Below are positions 40,810 through 49,183 of a stretch of DNA of 57,594 nucleotides, one piece after another (the stretch's first letter is position 1; every line of letters starts with the position of its first letter). The notes under the pieces are model-generated. The model was given only the letters and a program-made list of their open reading frames with translations. It ran no database searches and had not been told where the DNA came from. Made by a program: the position numbers and the translations under genes. The DNA is from Collinsella aerofaciens (GTDB lineage Bacteria; Actinomycetota; Coriobacteriia; Coriobacteriales; Coriobacteriaceae): the NCBI RefSeq assembly GCF_018785245.1, contig NZ_WQPL01000038.1, positions 1 through 57,594 on the forward strand, given 5' to 3'.

Positions 40810-41889
40810 ATGGCAAACAAGCTCTCCGTCGCATTTATCGGCACCGGAATCATGGGTGCCCCCATCGCCGGTCACATCCTGGATGCCGGCTATCCCGTCA
40901 CGGTCAACAACCGCACCAAGTCCAAGGCTGCAGCGCTCGTTGAGCGCGGCGCCGTCTGGGCTGATACGCCGGCAGATGCCGCGGCGAACGCCGACGTTGT
41001 CTTTACCATGGTGGGCTATCCCTCCGAGGTCGAGGAGCTCTACCTGGCGGGCGACGGCCTGCTCGCGTGCACTAAGCCCGGCGCGGTCCTGATCGACCTC
41101 ACCACGAGCTCGCCCGAGCTGGCGCGCGACATTGCCGAGGCCGCCCAGGTCTCCGGCCGCATGGCGTTTGACTGCCCCGTCACCGGCGGCGAGTCGGGAG
41201 CTATCGCCGGCACGCTCACGGCTATCGTGGGCGCCACCGAGAACGACATCGCGCCGGTCCGCGACATCCTTTCCACCTTTGCGGCAACCATCTGCTGCTT
41301 CGATGGCGCCGGCAAGGGTCAGGCTGCCAAGCTTGCCAACCAGGTGTCGCTGGGCGCCTGCATGGTTGGTATGGCCGATGCGCTGGCCTTTGCCGAGCTG
41401 AGCGGCCTTGATCTTGAGAAGACCCGTCAGATGATCCTGGGTGGCACCGGCAAGTCCGGCGCTATGGAGAGCCTGGCGCCCAAGGCGCTCGACGGCGATT
41501 ACAAGCCCGGCTTTATGGTCGAGCACTTCATCAAGGACCTGCGCTTGGCGCTCGCCTATGCCGACGACCGCGAGCTTGCGCTGCCCGGTGCCGACGTGGC
41601 CTTTACGCTCTACGACATGCTCGACGCCATCGGTGGTGCCAAGCTGGGTACCCAGGCCGTCACGGTCCTCTATAAGGAGGAGGCCGACGCCATCGCCGCC
41701 GGTCTGGACTGGTCGCAGTATCGTCCCGAGGAGCATGGTGCTCACGAGGAAGGCTGCGGGTGCGGCGAGCATGGCGACGATCACGAGTGCGGTTGTGGCC
41801 ACCACCACGACGAGGGCCACGAGTGCTGCGGCGGCCACGGCCATGACGACGGCCACGAGTGCTGCTGCGGCCACCATCACGAGGAGTAA
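40810..41889 (+). CDS. NAD(P)-dependent hydroxyacid dehydrogenase with Cys/His-rich C-terminal tail
   Basis: Residues 1-300 form a 3-hydroxyisobutyrate/2-hydroxy-3-oxopropionate dehydrogenase: N-terminal Rossmann motif VAFIGTGIMGAPIAGHI, substrate motif DCPVTGGESGA, and catalytic Lys in GKGQAAKLANQ. The last 53 residues are unlike the family: 9 Cys and 14 His with many Asp/Glu, arranged as repeats of GHHH and HECC. Such a tail could bind several zinc or nickel ions. AAGGAAAGG lies 4 nt before ATG 40810; upstream in-frame codons have no ribosome site. A small membrane protein gene follows after 5 nt. Confidence 0.88.
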   Translation: MANKLSVAFIGTGIMGAPIAGHILDAGYPVTVNNRTKSKAAALVERGAVWADTPADAAANADVVFTMVGYPSEVEELYLAGDGLLACTKPGAVLIDLTTSSPELARDIAEAAQVSGRMAFDCPVTGGESGAIAGTLTAIVGATENDIAPVRDILSTFAATICCFDGAGKGQAAKLANQVSLGACMVGMADALAFAELSGLDLEKTRQMILGGTGKSGAMESLAPKALDGDYKPGFMVEHFIKDLRLALAYADDRELALPGADVAFTLYDMLDAIGGAKLGTQAVTVLYKEEADAIAAGLDWSQYRPEEHGAHEEGCGCGEHGDDHECGCGHHHDEGHECCGGHGHDDGHECCCGHHHEE

Positions 41890-41894
41890 CGCCC

Positions 41895-42323
41895 ATGAGC
41901 TGGACGTTCGTGGTGCTTGCGCTGGCGCTCTTTCTCTTTGCGATCTACATCGGTTTTTTGTGCGGCCAGTGGGCGTGCGAAAAGCGCGTGATCACCAAGC
42001 GCGACTACTGGATTGCCAACTTTGCGGGTGCGGCGGCAGTCGTCCTGCTGACCTGGGTGTTCTCGCTGTTCCCGCTGGTGCAGTTTGCGCCGATCGGCTG
42101 GCTCGGCGGCTTTATCGCCGGCCTTAAGATGAGCTTTGGCGAGTCCGTCGGTCCGTGGCGCAAGCACGACGAGGTCTTTAACGTCAACAAGGCCCATCGC
42201 GCCGCCGCCGACGCGGGCGACGCCGAGGAGCGCCGCCGTGCGCGTCGCAATGGCGCGGCCGACCGACAGCTCATCTCGGTCACCGATGACAGCAAGGGTG
42301 CTGGCAAGCACGCTAAGAAATAG
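41895..42323 (+). CDS. Small membrane protein
   Basis: I do not recognise this 142-residue protein. It has two membrane helices (about 4-24 and 43-63) and a basic, Arg- and Ala-rich cytoplasmic tail. GAGGAG at the end of the upstream gene (41881-41886) is 8 nt before the ATG, so it is expressed with the dehydrogenase. The HEAT-like gene begins 15 nt after it. Function unknown. Confidence 0.75.
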   Translation: MSWTFVVLALALFLFAIYIGFLCGQWACEKRVITKRDYWIANFAGAAAVVLLTWVFSLFPLVQFAPIGWLGGFIAGLKMSFGESVGPWRKHDEVFNVNKAHRAAADAGDAEERRRARRNGAADRQLISVTDDSKGAGKHAKK

Positions 42324-42338
42324 TAAGAAGAGGTAACT

Positions 42339-43037
42339 ATGGCAGAAAACAAAGACGAACAGCTCACCGACGAGGAGCTGGCACAGCTTCAGCTGGCAGA
42401 GGAGAACGAGAACGCCGTCGACCGTCTGGTCAAGGAACTCGGCTGCCCCACGCGCCGCATCCGCCAGTTTGCCGCCCGCGTGCTGCACCTGCTTGCCGAG
42501 CGCGATCCGCAGCGCGTCGTGCCCTGCGTGCCCGCGCTGATCGAGGCGCTCGACCGCCCCGAGGCTCAGACCCGCTGGGAGGCCCTCGATGCCCTGACGG
42601 CGCTCGCCACCACCTGCCCCGAGCAGCTGGGCGATGCCTTTGAGGGCGCCGAGACCGCGCTGTTCGACGAGATCTCCTCCACGCTGCGCTATGCCGCCTT
42701 CCGCCTGCTGTGCGTGTGGGGCGCCACGAGCGTCGAGCGTTCGCGCGAGGCTTGGCCCATCCTGGACGAGGCCATCCAGTGCTACCATGGCGACCTTGAG
42801 TATCGCGACATGCTCGGTTGCCTGTACGAGTTTTGCCAGGGCGAGATCGACGCCGAGGTTGCCGAGAAGCTTGCGCTGCGCCTTAAGTTCGATGCCGAGA
42901 ACGGTAAGGGCAGCTATCTCAAGGCCCGTTCGAGCGAGATTTGCGAAATGCTTGTTAAACGTTTTGGCCTGGATCTCTCCAAAAAGAAGAAGCGTGCTAG
43001 CGTTAAAAAATCTGACGACGCCGAAGACGAGGAGTAA
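42339..43037 (+). CDS. HEAT-repeat-like hypothetical protein
   Basis: The 232-residue soluble protein has an acidic, Glu/Asp-rich start, then alpha-helical repeats of HEAT type (VDRLVKELGCPTRRIRQFAARVLHLLAERDP and RWEALDALTALA), and a Lys-rich tail. HEAT repeats often bind proteins. It sits in a close series with a membrane protein and an isocitrate dehydrogenase-like gene. An AAGAGG site precedes the start. Specific function is not known. Confidence 0.72.
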   Translation: MAENKDEQLTDEELAQLQLAEENENAVDRLVKELGCPTRRIRQFAARVLHLLAERDPQRVVPCVPALIEALDRPEAQTRWEALDALTALATTCPEQLGDAFEGAETALFDEISSTLRYAAFRLLCVWGATSVERSREAWPILDEAIQCYHGDLEYRDMLGCLYEFCQGEIDAEVAEKLALRLKFDAENGKGSYLKARSSEICEMLVKRFGLDLSKKKKRASVKKSDDAEDEE

Positions 43038-43043
43038 CAGATT

Positions 43044-44129
43044 ATGGCGCACGATGTAGTCCTGATTCCCGGTGACGGTATCGGTCCCGAGATTACGCAG
43101 GCCATGCGCCGCGTGGTCGAGGCCACCGGTGTCCAGATCAACTGGAACGTCCAGGAGGCCGGCGCCGGCGTCATGGACGAGTTTGGCACGCCGCTGCCCC
43201 AGCACGTGCTCGATGCGGTCGCCGAGACCAAGGTTGCCATCAAGGGCCCCATCACCACGCCGGTCGGCACGGGTTTCCGCAGCGTCAACGTGGCCCTGCG
43301 CAAGCATTTCGACCTGTACGCCTGCGTGCGACCCTGCCTGTCGCAGCCGGGTGACGGCTCGCGCTTCCGCGACGTCGACCTAGTCATCGTGCGCGAGAAC
43401 ACCGAGGACCTCTACGCCGGCATCGAGTTCGATGAGGGCACTGCCGAGGTCGAGGAGCTCTCGCAGCTTGTCGAGCGTTCGGGCCAAAAGACCTTCGCCG
43501 CCGATTCCGCGATCTCGATCAAGCCGATCTCTATCGCCAAGAGCCGCCGCATTGTGGAGTATGCCTTTGAGTATGCCCGCCGCTGCGGCCGCAAAAAGGT
43601 GACGGCCGTGCACAAGGCCAACATCATGAAGGCGACCGACGGCCTGTTCCTGCGCGTGGCGCGCGAGGTGGCCGCCAAGTATCCCGATATCGAGTTCAAC
43701 GACAAGATCGTCGACGCCACCTGCATGGGCCTGGTCCAGAACCCCAACGACTTCGATGTCCTTGTACTGCCCAACCTGTACGGCGACATCGTGAGCGACC
43801 TGTGCGCCGGCCTGGTGGGCGGCTTAGGCATGGCCCCCGGCTCCAACATCGGTGCCGACTGCGCCATCTTCGAGGCTACGCACGGCTCCGCACCCGATAT
43901 CGCTGGCCAGGATATCGCCAACCCCACAGCCGAGATCCTCTCTGCTGCGATGATGCTCGATCACCTGGGCGAGAACGACGCTGCCAATCGCATTCGCGCC
44001 GCCGTATCTACCACGCTCGACGAGGGTGAGCAGGTTACCGGTGACGTGCGTCGTGCCCAGACCGGCTCCGTCGAGGGGGCCGTGGGTACGCAGGCCTTTG
44101 CCGATGCCGTTATCGCGCACCTGGCCTAA
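43044..44129 (+). CDS. NAD-type isocitrate/isopropylmalate dehydrogenase family protein
   Basis: The 361-residue enzyme belongs to the beta-decarboxylating dehydrogenases: [11 protein letters not shown] at the N-terminus, the substrate segment [34 protein letters not shown], Lys and Asp catalytic region [14 protein letters not shown], and [21 protein letters not shown]. The IDH-like substrate Ser and the Thr/Val pattern of the loop favour isocitrate, but 3-isopropylmalate or homoisocitrate cannot be excluded. There are no leu or other TCA genes nearby. It starts 6 nt after the HEAT-like gene and a hairpin follows it. Confidence 0.88.
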   Translation: MAHDVVLIPGDGIGPEITQAMRRVVEATGVQINWNVQEAGAGVMDEFGTPLPQHVLDAVAETKVAIKGPITTPVGTGFRSVNVALRKHFDLYACVRPCLSQPGDGSRFRDVDLVIVRENTEDLYAGIEFDEGTAEVEELSQLVERSGQKTFAADSAISIKPISIAKSRRIVEYAFEYARRCGRKKVTAVHKANIMKATDGLFLRVAREVAAKYPDIEFNDKIVDATCMGLVQNPNDFDVLVLPNLYGDIVSDLCAGLVGGLGMAPGSNIGADCAIFEATHGSAPDIAGQDIANPTAEILSAAMMLDHLGENDAANRIRAAVSTTLDEGEQVTGDVRRAQTGSVEGAVGTQAFADAVIAHLA

Positions 44130-44188
44130 GGTATGCACGCTGCAAACGCCTAAATAGTACTTAAGTGTTTGCGTATAACCTAAGAATC

Positions 44189-44217
44189 AATACGCCCGGC
44201 GCTTTGTCGGGCGTATT
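44189..44217 (+). terminator. Hairpin terminator after the isocitrate dehydrogenase-like gene
   Basis: AATACGCCCG (44189-44198) pairs with CGGGCGTATT (44208-44217); the following CTATTGC is a weak T-tract, so termination efficiency is uncertain. Confidence 0.55.
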
Positions 44218-44255
44218 CTATTGCGGACTATGTTTCCTAACAAGGAGTAACTGAT

Positions 44256-45350
44256 ATGGGTCTGATTCAAAAGAAGGACGAGAAGGACGAGATCGACGGC
44301 ATCCAGATCATCGAGCGCGGCGAAGGCCCCGATGGTGATGAGGAGGAGAAGATCGATCTGGTCGCCGGTACGTCTGCCGAACATATTGCCGCCGGTACGA
44401 CGGCCGAGGAGGAGGACGCTCGCCTGGAGGCAAAGATCGCCGCGGACGCCGCCGACGAGAACCTCATGCCCGAGGAGCAGGACGAGGACGACGATATCCT
44501 GGGTTCCGACGAAGACGACCGCGCATCCAAGCACAAGAAGACGATGATTGCCGCCTTCGTGGTTGCAGTCGTGATCGCTGCTGTGGTCGGCTTCTTTATC
44601 GGCAACGGTGGTTTTGGCGGCAAGGGCGTCGGCTCGGCGACCCTCACCGAGGACCAGCTCGATTCGACCGTGGCAAGCTACAGCTACAACGGCAAGAAGA
44701 GCGACATCACCGCGCGCGAGGCCATTGAGAGCCAGTACAGCCTCGACACCGTCAAGGATGGCGATGGCAACTACACCGCTCCCTCTGCCGACGTCATCCT
44801 GTCCTACGTGCGCAACAAGATCCTGCTCGACGCTGCCGGGGACGAGGGCATCACCGTCTCTTCTAAGGAGATGAAGAAGTACGCCGAGGATTCCATCGGC
44901 ACTTCGGACTACAAGACCATGGCCAAGCAGTATGGCGTGTCCAAGGACCAGGCCAAGCAGATCGTCCGTCAGTCCGCGACGCTGCAGAAGCTCTACAAGA
45001 AGAAGGTCGGCGACAGCTCCGCAAGCATGCCGACCGCCCCGACCGAGCCTGCTGACGGCAACGAGGAGACCGCGAGCAAGGACTACGCCGATTACATCAT
45101 CAAACTTGCCGGCGACGAGTGGGATAGCGAAAAGGGCACCTGGAAGGACGCCGATAGCACCTACGCTAAGGCCTTCGCTGACGATGCCTTTACGGCTGAT
45201 AGCGCTACCTACAAGCAGGCCATGACCGCCTATTACACCGCCTACCAGCAGTACTCTTCGCAGGCTTCGAGCGCCAGCTCCAAGTGGACCGAGTATGCTA
45301 ACGGCCTCTACGCCAAGGCCAACATCAGCATCTACGGCCTGTTTGCGTAA
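44256..45350 (+). CDS. Membrane-anchored SurA-like protein
   Basis: The 364-residue protein has a long acidic cytoplasmic N-terminus, one membrane helix (about 96-117, MIAAFVVAVVIAAVVGFFIG) and an extracytoplasmic part with the pattern of SurA-type N-terminal domains: ITAREAIESQYSLD, LSYVRNKILLDAAGDEGITVSSKEMKKYAE and YGVSKDQAKQIVRQSATLQKLYKKKV. No parvulin (PPIase) domain is obvious, so it may be a chaperone only. An AAGGAG precedes the ATG. It is a stand-alone gene. Confidence 0.72.
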   Translation: MGLIQKKDEKDEIDGIQIIERGEGPDGDEEEKIDLVAGTSAEHIAAGTTAEEEDARLEAKIAADAADENLMPEEQDEDDDILGSDEDDRASKHKKTMIAAFVVAVVIAAVVGFFIGNGGFGGKGVGSATLTEDQLDSTVASYSYNGKKSDITAREAIESQYSLDTVKDGDGNYTAPSADVILSYVRNKILLDAAGDEGITVSSKEMKKYAEDSIGTSDYKTMAKQYGVSKDQAKQIVRQSATLQKLYKKKVGDSSASMPTAPTEPADGNEETASKDYADYIIKLAGDEWDSEKGTWKDADSTYAKAFADDAFTADSATYKQAMTAYYTAYQQYSSQASSASSKWTEYANGLYAKANISIYGLFA

Positions 45351-45392
45351 GGTTTGCCTGCACTACTGCGCGTTGACCGATCACCTGATTAA

Positions 45393-45427
45393 GCCCGCTA
45401 GAACGGACAACGTTCTAGCGGGCTATT
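45393..45427. terminator. Bidirectional terminator between convergent genes
   Basis: GCCCGCTAGAACG (45393-45405) pairs perfectly with CGTTCTAGCGGGC (45411-45423), followed by TATTT. It serves the SurA-like gene and the opposing HTH gene. Confidence 0.8.
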
Positions 45428-45460
45428 TGCGTTTAGGCGCTGGTGGCTAAATTATGCCTA

Positions 45461-45697
45461 TCAATCTTTAAGTCCAAAAAGGTTATCGGCTTCATCGTCA
45501 GGCATATATTCCAGTACATCGCCCGGTTGGCAGTCGAGTGCCCGGCATATCGCGTCAAGAGTTGAAAAACGTATGGCAGAAACCTTGCCCGTCTTAATGC
45601 GTGACATATTGACCTGGGAGATGCCCACGCGTCCCGCAAGCTCTTTGGATGAGATCTTGCGTTCGGCGAGCATGCGGTCAAGCCGCAGAATAATCAT
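45461..45697 (-). CDS. Cro/C1-type HTH regulator, YozG-like
   Basis: This 78-residue DNA-binding protein is one XRE helix-turn-helix: MLAERKISSKELAGRVGISQVNMSRIKTGKV, then a recognition of the type CRALDCQPGDVLEY. Small regulators of this type are usually encoded next to a DUF2975 membrane protein, as here. It begins 9 nt after the stop of that gene and is co-transcribed with it. Probable target: its own operon. Confidence 0.88.
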   Translation of the reverse strand: MIILRLDRMLAERKISSKELAGRVGISQVNMSRIKTGKVSAIRFSTLDAICRALDCQPGDVLEYMPDDEADNLFGLKD

Positions 45698-45706
45698 GGA
45701 TTCCCC

Positions 45707-46345
45707 CTAGAGCAACTCGTCATCTTGTTTTTGCAGGATATACCCGTAGCGGAAGATGCTGGCAATCAGGCAAATAATCAGGCCCGCAAAGAGCATGGAG
45801 GGCTCGAATAACTGGCCGGCGAACGCATCCGTAAAGCTGCCGCCAAATCCTGAGAGTATCATTCCCGTGATTACGGCACCAAGAAGCCTCACGGCAACGC
45901 CGCCGATAAGGAATAAATGTCCTACTCGACGAAGTGTCTGGTTACATTCAAGGTCAAAGGGCCTGCCTTCCTTTTCAATGTTTAAGAAAAGCCTGCGCAC
46001 GCTTAGCGCGATGGTAAGCGCGAGGCATGTCATCAAGAGGCTCCCTATGGCAGTGTGACCATCGTGTGCGACGAGCATAAGTGGGGTCTGCGCATCGGTA
46101 CCGACGATAGCCAGGCACGGCCCTTCGCCGCCTTGAAGTTCTACGGATTGGAGACACGACCCTTGGGAGAGGCTAGGCAATACGAGTAGAAGGTCAATCG
46201 CAATGACTGCGAGAAGTCCCAGAGCGAGCGCCACGGTGGTGCAGATTGTGGCCCATTTGCAGATGCGAGTGAGCTTCCTCAGATCGGCTATTGCCTGTTC
46301 ACGGTCGATGGCTTCATTCGATTTGGATACGTTCCAGCGGATCAT
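45707..46345 (-). CDS. DUF2975 membrane protein
   Basis: The 212-residue protein has four membrane segments (about residues 35-55, 100-120, 145-165 and 180-200) in the DUF2975 pattern, including LRRVGHLFLIGGVAVRLLG and a Cys pair in SCLQSVELQGGEGPC outside the membrane. DUF2975 proteins of unknown function pair with a small XRE regulator, and this one does. ATG 46345 is preferred, with GGAGGAG on the minus strand upstream, over an in-frame TTG at 46360. Confidence 0.8.
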   Translation of the reverse strand: MIRWNVSKSNEAIDREQAIADLRKLTRICKWATICTTVALALGLLAVIAIDLLLVLPSLSQGSCLQSVELQGGEGPCLAIVGTDAQTPLMLVAHDGHTAIGSLLMTCLALTIALSVRRLFLNIEKEGRPFDLECNQTLRRVGHLFLIGGVAVRLLGAVITGMILSGFGGSFTDAFAGQLFEPSMLFAGLIICLIASIFRYGYILQKQDDELL

Positions 46346-46595
46346 AGCTCCTCCAACCAATGTCTTGGATGATACTTGTATCTTATATCATATTTAATGA
46401 TAAACGATAAACAATTACAGATTAGAGTAAGTAATGTTTGTGAGACGAATAGCGAGAGCTATGGCTCATTTTGGGTGTCGGAGTTTGGCGCGCGGGGGAT
46501 GAGGACAAATGTCAAAACTTCCCTTGATCGCGCAAGCGCTCCATTGTGTTTCCCTAATTCATCTGGGAAAACGACTGCAAACGATTGCAAGTAAC

Positions 46596-46625
46596 CGGTG
46601 AACGGTCGAAAACTACCGTTCACCG
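46596..46625. promoter_or_regulatory. CGGT-type palindrome 1
   Basis: CGGTGAACGGT (46596-46606) is a perfect complement of ACCGTTCACCG (46615-46625) with an 8-nt spacer. It contains CGGT half-sites spaced 7 bp apart on each arm, which suggests a dimer or tetramer operator. The regulator is unknown. Confidence 0.5.
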
Positions 46626-46813
46626 ATAATCTCAAAACTGGTTCTAACTGGTATTAAGTCAAAAAGACCAATTCACATATCTTCACAATGACCTGCAATT
46701 TTTCTACACGCTATTTTTAGCCGCCCTGCGTTGTTTAGACACAGGAAAAGATCCGATCTTTTGCCAAAGCATTTCGGAACGGTTTCAAAACCGCAGGTAG
46801 AAGTGTTAACGAC

Positions 46814-46862
46814 CGGTAAACGGTCGATTTATCACCGTGAGCGGTGCAAAAACGTTTTACCG
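46814..46862. promoter_or_regulatory. CGGT-type palindrome 2 and flanking half-site
   Basis: CGGTAAACGGTCGA (46814-46827) is followed by ACCGTGAGCGGT (46834-46845) and CGTTTTACCG (46853-46862). The beginning matches palindrome 1 at 10 of 11 positions. Confidence 0.45.
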
Positions 46863-46896
46863 TATGAATCAACGAAAGCGACCTCTTCTGGGGTGA

Positions 46897-46931
46897 TATA
46901 GTGACAACAACACGTCACGTGGTTACTACCA
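46897..46931 (+). promoter_or_regulatory. PTS operon -10 box and GntR-type operator
   Basis: TATAGT (46897-46902) is a -10 candidate. TGGTTACTACCA (46920-46931), a TGGT-N4-ACCA palindrome as bound by GntR/HutC-type regulators, lies about 11-22 nt after the expected RNA start. The same 12 bases occur before agaS (51212-51223). An overlapping ACCAGT/ACTGGT pair (46928-46948) adds half-sites. Operator assignment is a prediction. Confidence 0.6.
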
Positions 46932-47048
46932 GTTTAGAAACCACTGGTCTTCAAAGTACGCTTTCTAAGAAGCTTTAAGGGCGAGCGCCCGCTGGCTTCC
47001 GAAAATCATCGGACTCAGATCGTACACACCTTCGGAAGGGAAATTTGA

Positions 47049-47492
47049 ATGGTTGGCTTTATTCTTACCGGTCATGGACAGTTCGCACCCGGCCTCGCAA
47101 GCGCTATCGCTATGGTTGCTGGCGACCAGCCCGCTTTTACCGTCGTTCCTTTTGAGGGCGACCAGGCTGCTTCCTACGGTGAGGATCTCCGCGCCGCTAT
47201 TACCGCCATGCGCGAGGAGTGCGATGGCGTGCTCGTCTTTACCGACCTGCTTGGTGGCACCCCGTTCAACCAGGCGATGATGATTGCCCAGGATGTCGAC
47301 AACGTCGAGGTTCTGACCGGCACCAACCTTCCCATGGTTATTGAGCTTCTGTTCCTCCGCGGCAACGCCACGCTCGCCGAGCTTGGCGAGCAGGCCGTGA
47401 CCGTTGGCCAGACGGGCATCACCGCCCAGACGGTCGCATCCGTTGCCGGCTCCGACGAAGAGGATATCTTCGGCGACGAGGACGGCATCTAA
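47049..47492 (+). CDS. PTS mannose/GalNAc-type EIIA
   Basis: This 147-residue mannose-family EIIA has the phosphohistidine H9 in GFILTGHGQFAPG and the segment FTDLLGGTPFNQA. It takes phosphate from HPr and passes it to EIIB. It is first in a five-gene operon with yajC, EIIB, EIIC and EIID. The start has GGAAGGGAA upstream. The last codons overlap the yajC start by one base. Confidence 0.93.
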   Translation: MVGFILTGHGQFAPGLASAIAMVAGDQPAFTVVPFEGDQAASYGEDLRAAITAMREECDGVLVFTDLLGGTPFNQAMMIAQDVDNVEVLTGTNLPMVIELLFLRGNATLAELGEQAVTVGQTGITAQTVASVAGSDEEDIFGDEDGI

Positions 47493-47773
47493 TGGCCGAT
47501 TTCGGAGCCAACGTCCTGAGCTCCTCGGTCGCCCTTTTAGGCCTGCTTGTCATCATGGGCTTGATTTACACCATCTGGTCGCAAATCAACATGAAGAAGA
47601 AGCAGAAGTACTTCAAGGAGCTGCACACCGAGCTCAAGCCGGGTCAAGAGGTTCTTTTCGCCGGCGGTATCTACGGAACCGTCAAAGGCATCGAAGGCGA
47701 GAAGGTCCAGATCAAAGTCCGATCCGGAGCCGTCGTAGATGTTTCGCGTTACGCGATTCAGGAGATCAAGTAA
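47492..47773 (+). CDS. yajC: YajC-family membrane protein inside the PTS operon
   Basis: The 93-residue protein has one N-terminal membrane helix and the YajC pattern MKKKQKYFKELHTELKPGQEVLFAGGIYGTVKGI. YajC associates with the SecDF complex in E. coli, and a similar small YajC is found in some streptococcal hyaluronate/amino-sugar PTS loci. It begins at the EIIA stop (TAATG overlap) and ends 36 nt before EIIB. Its role in sugar import is not established. Confidence 0.85.
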   Translation: MADFGANVLSSSVALLGLLVIMGLIYTIWSQINMKKKQKYFKELHTELKPGQEVLFAGGIYGTVKGIEGEKVQIKVRSGAVVDVSRYAIQEIK

Positions 47774-47809
47774 CTGTCGTCAGCAAATAACGAAAGGAAG
47801 CTGATCAAC

Positions 47810-48292
47810 ATGGCAGAACCCAACATTCTTCTTACCCGCATCGATAACCGACTGGTTCATGGTCAGGTTGCCACCCAGTGGAACTCCACCCTGGGCTCCA
47901 ACCTCATCCTCGTCGCCAACGACGACGTGGCGTCCAACACCATGCGCCAGAACCTCATGAAGATGGCCGCTCCCGCCGGCGTCGCTACGCGTTTCTTCTC
48001 TCTGCAGAAGACCATCGACGTCATTGGCAAGGCGAGCCCGCGCCAGAAGATCTTCATCGTGGCCGAAACACCGGAAGACGTGCTTACGCTCGTCAAGGGC
48101 GGTGTGCCTATAAAGAAGGTAAACATCGGCAACATGCACATGTCGGAAGGAAAGCGCCAAGTCGCCACCTCCGTCGCAGTTAACGACGAGGATGTCGCTG
48201 CGTTTAAAGAGCTGCAGGAATTGGGGGTGGAGTTGGAGATCAGGCGCGTTCCGAGCACGCCTGTTGAGGACACGAGCAAGCTCTTCTCGTAA
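47810..48292 (+). CDS. PTS mannose/GalNAc-type EIIB
   Basis: The 160-residue protein has H17 in DNRLVHGQVATQW, the phosphohistidine of mannose-family EIIB. It transfers phosphate to the sugar during transport with EIIC and EIID. GAAAGGAAG lies before the ATG. The C-terminal part (IRRVPSTPVEDTSKL) matches the family end. Confidence 0.93.
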   Translation: MAEPNILLTRIDNRLVHGQVATQWNSTLGSNLILVANDDVASNTMRQNLMKMAAPAGVATRFFSLQKTIDVIGKASPRQKIFIVAETPEDVLTLVKGGVPIKKVNIGNMHMSEGKRQVATSVAVNDEDVAAFKELQELGVELEIRRVPSTPVEDTSKLFS

Positions 48293-48382
48293 TCCTCGTG
48301 ATCCACGTTGTCAGGAGTGAAACCCTGACGTTCTGTACGTGAAATCCAAAGTGCGTACATACATTTTGAAAGGAGGAGCAAG

Positions 48383-49183
48383 ATGGAATACTCGATCATC
48401 CAGATCGCTCTGGTCTTCGTCGTCACGTTCATCGCGGCAATCGACCAGTTTGACTTCCTCGAGTCTCTCTATCAGCCCATCGTCACCGGCGCCGTCATCG
48501 GTCTTATCCTTGGCGACCTCAACACCGGTCTTCTCGTGGGTGGTACCTATCAGCTCATGACGATCGGCAACATGCCGATCGGAGGCGCTCAGCCGCCTAA
48601 CGCCGTCATCGGCGGCATCATGGCAGCCATTCTCGCTATCGCCACGGGCCTCGAGCCCAACGCGGCAGTCGGTCTCGCCATTCCGTTCGCTCTGCTTGGC
48701 CAGCTTGGCGTTACCCTGGTCTTCACGCTTATGTCCCCGCTTATGTCCACGGCCGATAACATGGCTCACAACGCGGACACCAAGGGCATCGAGCGCCTGA
48801 ACTACTTCGCCATGGCTCTGCTCGGCCTGATCTTCGCTGTCGTCGTCACCCTGTTCTTCATCGCTGGCGCTACCATTGGTCAGACCATCGCTTCCGCCAT
48901 CCCGACTTGGCTGCAGACCGGTCTGTCCGCTGCAGGCGGCATGATGCGCTTCGTCGGCTTCGCCGTCCTGCTCAAGGTTATGATGAACCGCGATATGTGG
49001 GGCTTCTTCCTCATGGGCTTTGGCCTCGCGCTCATCACCGTTGCCAACGATTCGCTGGCAACCCCTGCTCTGCTCATCCTCGCTCTCATCGGCTTCGGCA
49101 TCGCTTTCTGGGACTTCCAGCAGCAGACCGAGCTGAAGGGTGCAGCTGTTTCTGACGGAGGTGACTTCGAAGATGGCATCTAA
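48383..49183 (+). CDS. PTS mannose/GalNAc-type EIIC permease
   Basis: This 266-residue integral membrane protein has the sorbose/mannose EIIC opening LVFVVTFIAAIDQFDFLESLYQPIV and further helices, including GGTYQLMTIGNMPIGGAQPPNAVIGGI. It forms the sugar channel with EIID. AAAGGAGG lies 8 nt before the ATG. The last 11 nt overlap the EIID gene. Confidence 0.93.
   Translation: MEYSIIQIALVFVVTFIAAIDQFDFLESLYQPIVTGAVIGLILGDLNTGLLVGGTYQLMTIGNMPIGGAQPPNAVIGGIMAAILAIATGLEPNAAVGLAIPFALLGQLGVTLVFTLMSPLMSTADNMAHNADTKGIERLNYFAMALLGLIFAVVVTLFFIAGATIGQTIASAIPTWLQTGLSAAGGMMRFVGFAVLLKVMMNRDMWGFFLMGFGLALITVANDSLATPALLILALIGFGIAFWDFQQQTELKGAAVSDGGDFEDGI

Larger units (their letters stand above)
46346..47048. 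other. Gene-free regulatory region between DUF2975 gene and PTS operon
   Basis: No gene is seen in these 703 bases, which are AT-richer than the rest. They contain two CGGT-type palindromes (46596-46625 and 46814-46862), an ACTGGT direct repeat (46637-46652), an AAAAGATC/GATCTTTT palindrome (46746-46762), the GntR-type operator (46920-46931) and a leader stem CTTCCGA (46996-47002) with TCGGAAG (47032-47038) that includes part of the ribosome site of the EIIA gene. Confidence 0.6.

Noticed and set aside
41859-41894. Earlier start of the small membrane protein within the dehydrogenase gene
   Set aside because: The ATG at 41895 has a good ribosome site and begins directly with the membrane helix.
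46361-47048. Sigma-54 promoter for the PTS operon, as in some mannose PTS operons
   Set aside because: No TGGCAC-N5-TTGC type sequence was found, and no LevR-type activator gene is near.
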